A stretch of 6,879 nt of DNA from DASQVO01 sp035640715 (GTDB lineage: Bacteria; Actinomycetota; Actinomycetes; Streptosporangiales; Streptosporangiaceae): positions 1 through 6,879 of the forward strand of contig DASQVO010000055.1 of NCBI GenBank assembly GCA_035640715.1. Direction: 5' to 3'. Both the position numbers and the translations under genes were made by a program. Position 1 is the first letter of the stretch, and every line of letters starts with the position of its first letter. Positions 5,487 to 6,879 of the stretch are shown one piece after another. The notes below the pieces were generated by a model, which was not told the DNA's origin, ran no database searches, and saw only the letters and a list, made by a program, of their open reading frames with translations.

Positions 5487-6879
5487 ATGCGAGCGCGAGA
5501 TGTGACTGCTGTTACCGATACGGCCGATGGGACGTGGCCGGACGGCGGTCAGCTCGCACCAGGGGACGTGGTGGATCTTGTGGCCGGCGAGGCCGTGCAT
5601 GGCGGCTGGTGTGTCGCCCGCCTGCCCGCCGGGCACGACGGCCCGGGGGAGCCCGGAAGGGCACAGGCCGGGGAGGGCACCGGCGACGGCGGCTCAGGCC
5701 GGGTCGTCTTCCTCCGGCATGCGCTGCCCGGGGAACGCGTGCGGGCCCGGATCACGGAAATAACCTCCCGTTTCGCCCGGGCTGACGCCGTCGAGATCCT
5801 CGCGGCCTCGGCGGACCGTGTCGAGCCGCCGTGCCCCTATGCGCGGCCCGGCGGGTGCGGCGGATGCGACTGGCAGCACGCATCCCTTCCGGCCCAGCGG
5901 CAGCTGAAGGCCTCCGTGGTCGGCCAGCAGCTCAAACGCATCGCCGGGCTCGACCGCCAGGTAACCGTAGAACCCCTGCCGGGCGACGAGGACGAGCCGG
6001 CCGGCCCGCGCCCCGGCAGTCCCGGCGGCACGGGAGGGACACCGGGCCGAGAGGACCTGGGAAGCCCGGCAGGCTCGCCGGGTCCTCCCGGCCTCGGCTG
6101 GCGCACGCGGGTCAGGTTCACGGTCCGCGGCGACGGGGTGGCCGGCCTGCGCGCGCACCGGTCCCATGAGGTCATCGACGTGGCCGACTGCCTGATCGCG
6201 CACCCGGGGATCAGGGATATCGGCGTGCTGGGACGCCGGTGGCCCCGCGCGACGTCGGTTGAGGCCGTTATCGCAGCCGGATCAGGGGAGCGTGCCGTGA
6301 TCGTGCCACGCGGCACCCGTTCGGCATCATGGAAAGGGATCGCAGCGGAATCGGTGCTGTCGGCGGCCGCCCGCGGCGGGCGCGCGACGGTCCTGCACGG
6401 GCGCTCTTACCTCCGCCAGCGCGCGGCCGGGCGGTCCTGGCGGGTTAGCGCGGGCGCGTTCTGGCAGGTGCATCCCGGTGCCGCGGACACGCTGGCCCGT
6501 GCCGTGCTCGGCGCGCTGCGGCCGCGGCCCGGCGATACGGCGCTCGACCTGTACTGCGGCGCCGGGCTGTTCGCCGGCGTGCTGGCCGCTGCGGTCGGGC
6601 CCGGCGGGGCGGTCGTCGGCATCGAGGCCGATTCGGCAGCCGCCCGCGACGCCCGCCGCAACCTCCGGGACATGCCGTGGGCGAAGGTGTACCAGGGGGA
6701 CGCCGGCGACGTGATCGCGCGGCGGATGCTGCCCGCCGCCAGGCTCGCCGTGCTCGACCCGCCGCGGACGGGCCCGGCCCGTGACGTCATCGAATACCTG
6801 GCCACGCAGCCGGAGCGGAGCGATGGGCATGACGCCGGGGGCCCGATGGCCGGCGAGCGCCGGGTCGCCTATGTCTCGT
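5487..6879 (+). CDS. TRAM and class I SAM RNA methyltransferase (TrmA/RlmD-like), 3' end beyond the window
   Basis: 464 codons plus one base, open at the right edge. An in-frame TGA at 5451 and GGGGAAG six bases upstream support the ATG at 5487. A TRAM RNA-binding domain spans about 22-112 (LAPGDVVDLVAGEAVHGGWCVARL ... HALPGERVRARITEI). Iron-sulfur ligands are C116, C124 and C127 (CPYARPGGCGGCDWQH), with C235 in VADCLIAHP as the fourth. The methyltransferase domain shows FWQVHPGA (325 on), SAM-binding DLYCGAG (354-360), acidic E380 in GIEAD, and DPPRTG (424-429). The last bases encode AYVS plus T, exactly where the family places the catalytic Cys (VSC), which must lie just outside. The enzyme should transfer methyl from SAM to C5 of uridine in rRNA or tRNA; the target cannot be told. 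Two Gly/Pro-rich linkers, about 50-71 and 167-201, are longer than I expect for the family. Confidence 0.92.
   Translation, partial: MRARDVTAVTDTADGTWPDGGQLAPGDVVDLVAGEAVHGGWCVARLPAGHDGPGEPGRAQAGEGTGDGGSGRVVFLRHALPGERVRARITEITSRFARADAVEILAASADRVEPPCPYARPGGCGGCDWQHASLPAQRQLKASVVGQQLKRIAGLDRQVTVEPLPGDEDEPAGPRPGSPGGTGGTPGREDLGSPAGSPGPPGLGWRTRVRFTVRGDGVAGLRAHRSHEVIDVADCLIAHPGIRDIGVLGRRWPRATSVEAVIAAGSGERAVIVPRGTRSASWKGIAAESVLSAAARGGRATVLHGRSYLRQRAAGRSWRVSAGAFWQVHPGAADTLARAVLGALRPRPGDTALDLYCGAGLFAGVLAAAVGPGGAVVGIEADSAAARDARRNLRDMPWAKVYQGDAGDVIARRMLPAARLAVLDPPRTGPARDVIEYLATQPERSDGHDAGGPMAGERRVAYVS

Overview
The window is high-GC DNA with dense coding, GTG starts alongside ATG, and small intergenic gaps. 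Its gene set is the conserved actinobacterial block around dut: DUF3093, dUTPase, DUF3710, OB-fold protein, a TrkA pair and a TRAM/class I SAM RNA methyltransferase. It is therefore chromosomal actinobacterial DNA. The proteins look like those of a filamentous lineage such as Streptosporangiales or a relative, but the genus cannot be fixed from this sequence. I see no transposase, integrase, phage gene, tRNA, rRNA or CRISPR array. The window cuts two genes, DUF3093 on the left and the methyltransferase on the right.

Layout. (1) Positions 1-399, minus: 5' part of a DUF3093 membrane protein with a 27-bp tandem duplication at its N-terminus. (2) 430-1863, plus: an AI-2E family (PerM-type) multispanning membrane protein with a long disordered N-terminus that carries a 4 x 15-bp repeat. 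(3) 1943-2449, plus: dut, with all five dUTPase motifs. (4) 2450-2722: intergenic stretch with a strong hairpin after dut and a likely promoter region for the next gene. (5) 2723-3526, plus: DUF3710 protein. (6) 3527-3599: short control region with an 8-bp-arm inverted repeat and a TAnnnT box placed for a leaderless transcript. (7) 3600-3941, plus: small OB-fold protein. (8) 3978-5302, minus: two TrkA/RCK proteins in a translationally coupled operon that converges on the OB-fold gene. (9) 5303-5486: divergent promoter region. (10) 5487 to the right edge, plus: TrmA/RlmD-like RNA methyltransferase with an intact [4Fe-4S] cysteine set. It is cut one base into the expected catalytic cysteine codon.

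How the genes relate. Dut keeps dUTP low and makes dUMP for thymidylate synthesis. The OB-fold protein probably binds nucleic acid. The two TrkA proteins are cytosolic nucleotide-sensing regulators of a K+ uptake channel whose membrane subunit is not in the window. The methyltransferase modifies uridine in rRNA or tRNA. DUF3093 and DUF3710 have no known role. As I recall the corresponding Mycobacterium tuberculosis region (about Rv2689c-Rv2698), the strand pattern here is ancestral. Three local differences stand out against that layout: an AI-2E gene between DUF3093 and dut, no DUF3159 gene between the OB-fold gene and the TrkA pair, and no amino-acid permease gene between the TrkA pair and the methyltransferase.

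I did not find an obviously new system. The best candidates for follow-up are the operator-like dyad with its leaderless start at the OB-fold gene, the extra cysteines in that protein, the in-frame micro-duplications, and the gene losses and insertion in an otherwise conserved block.
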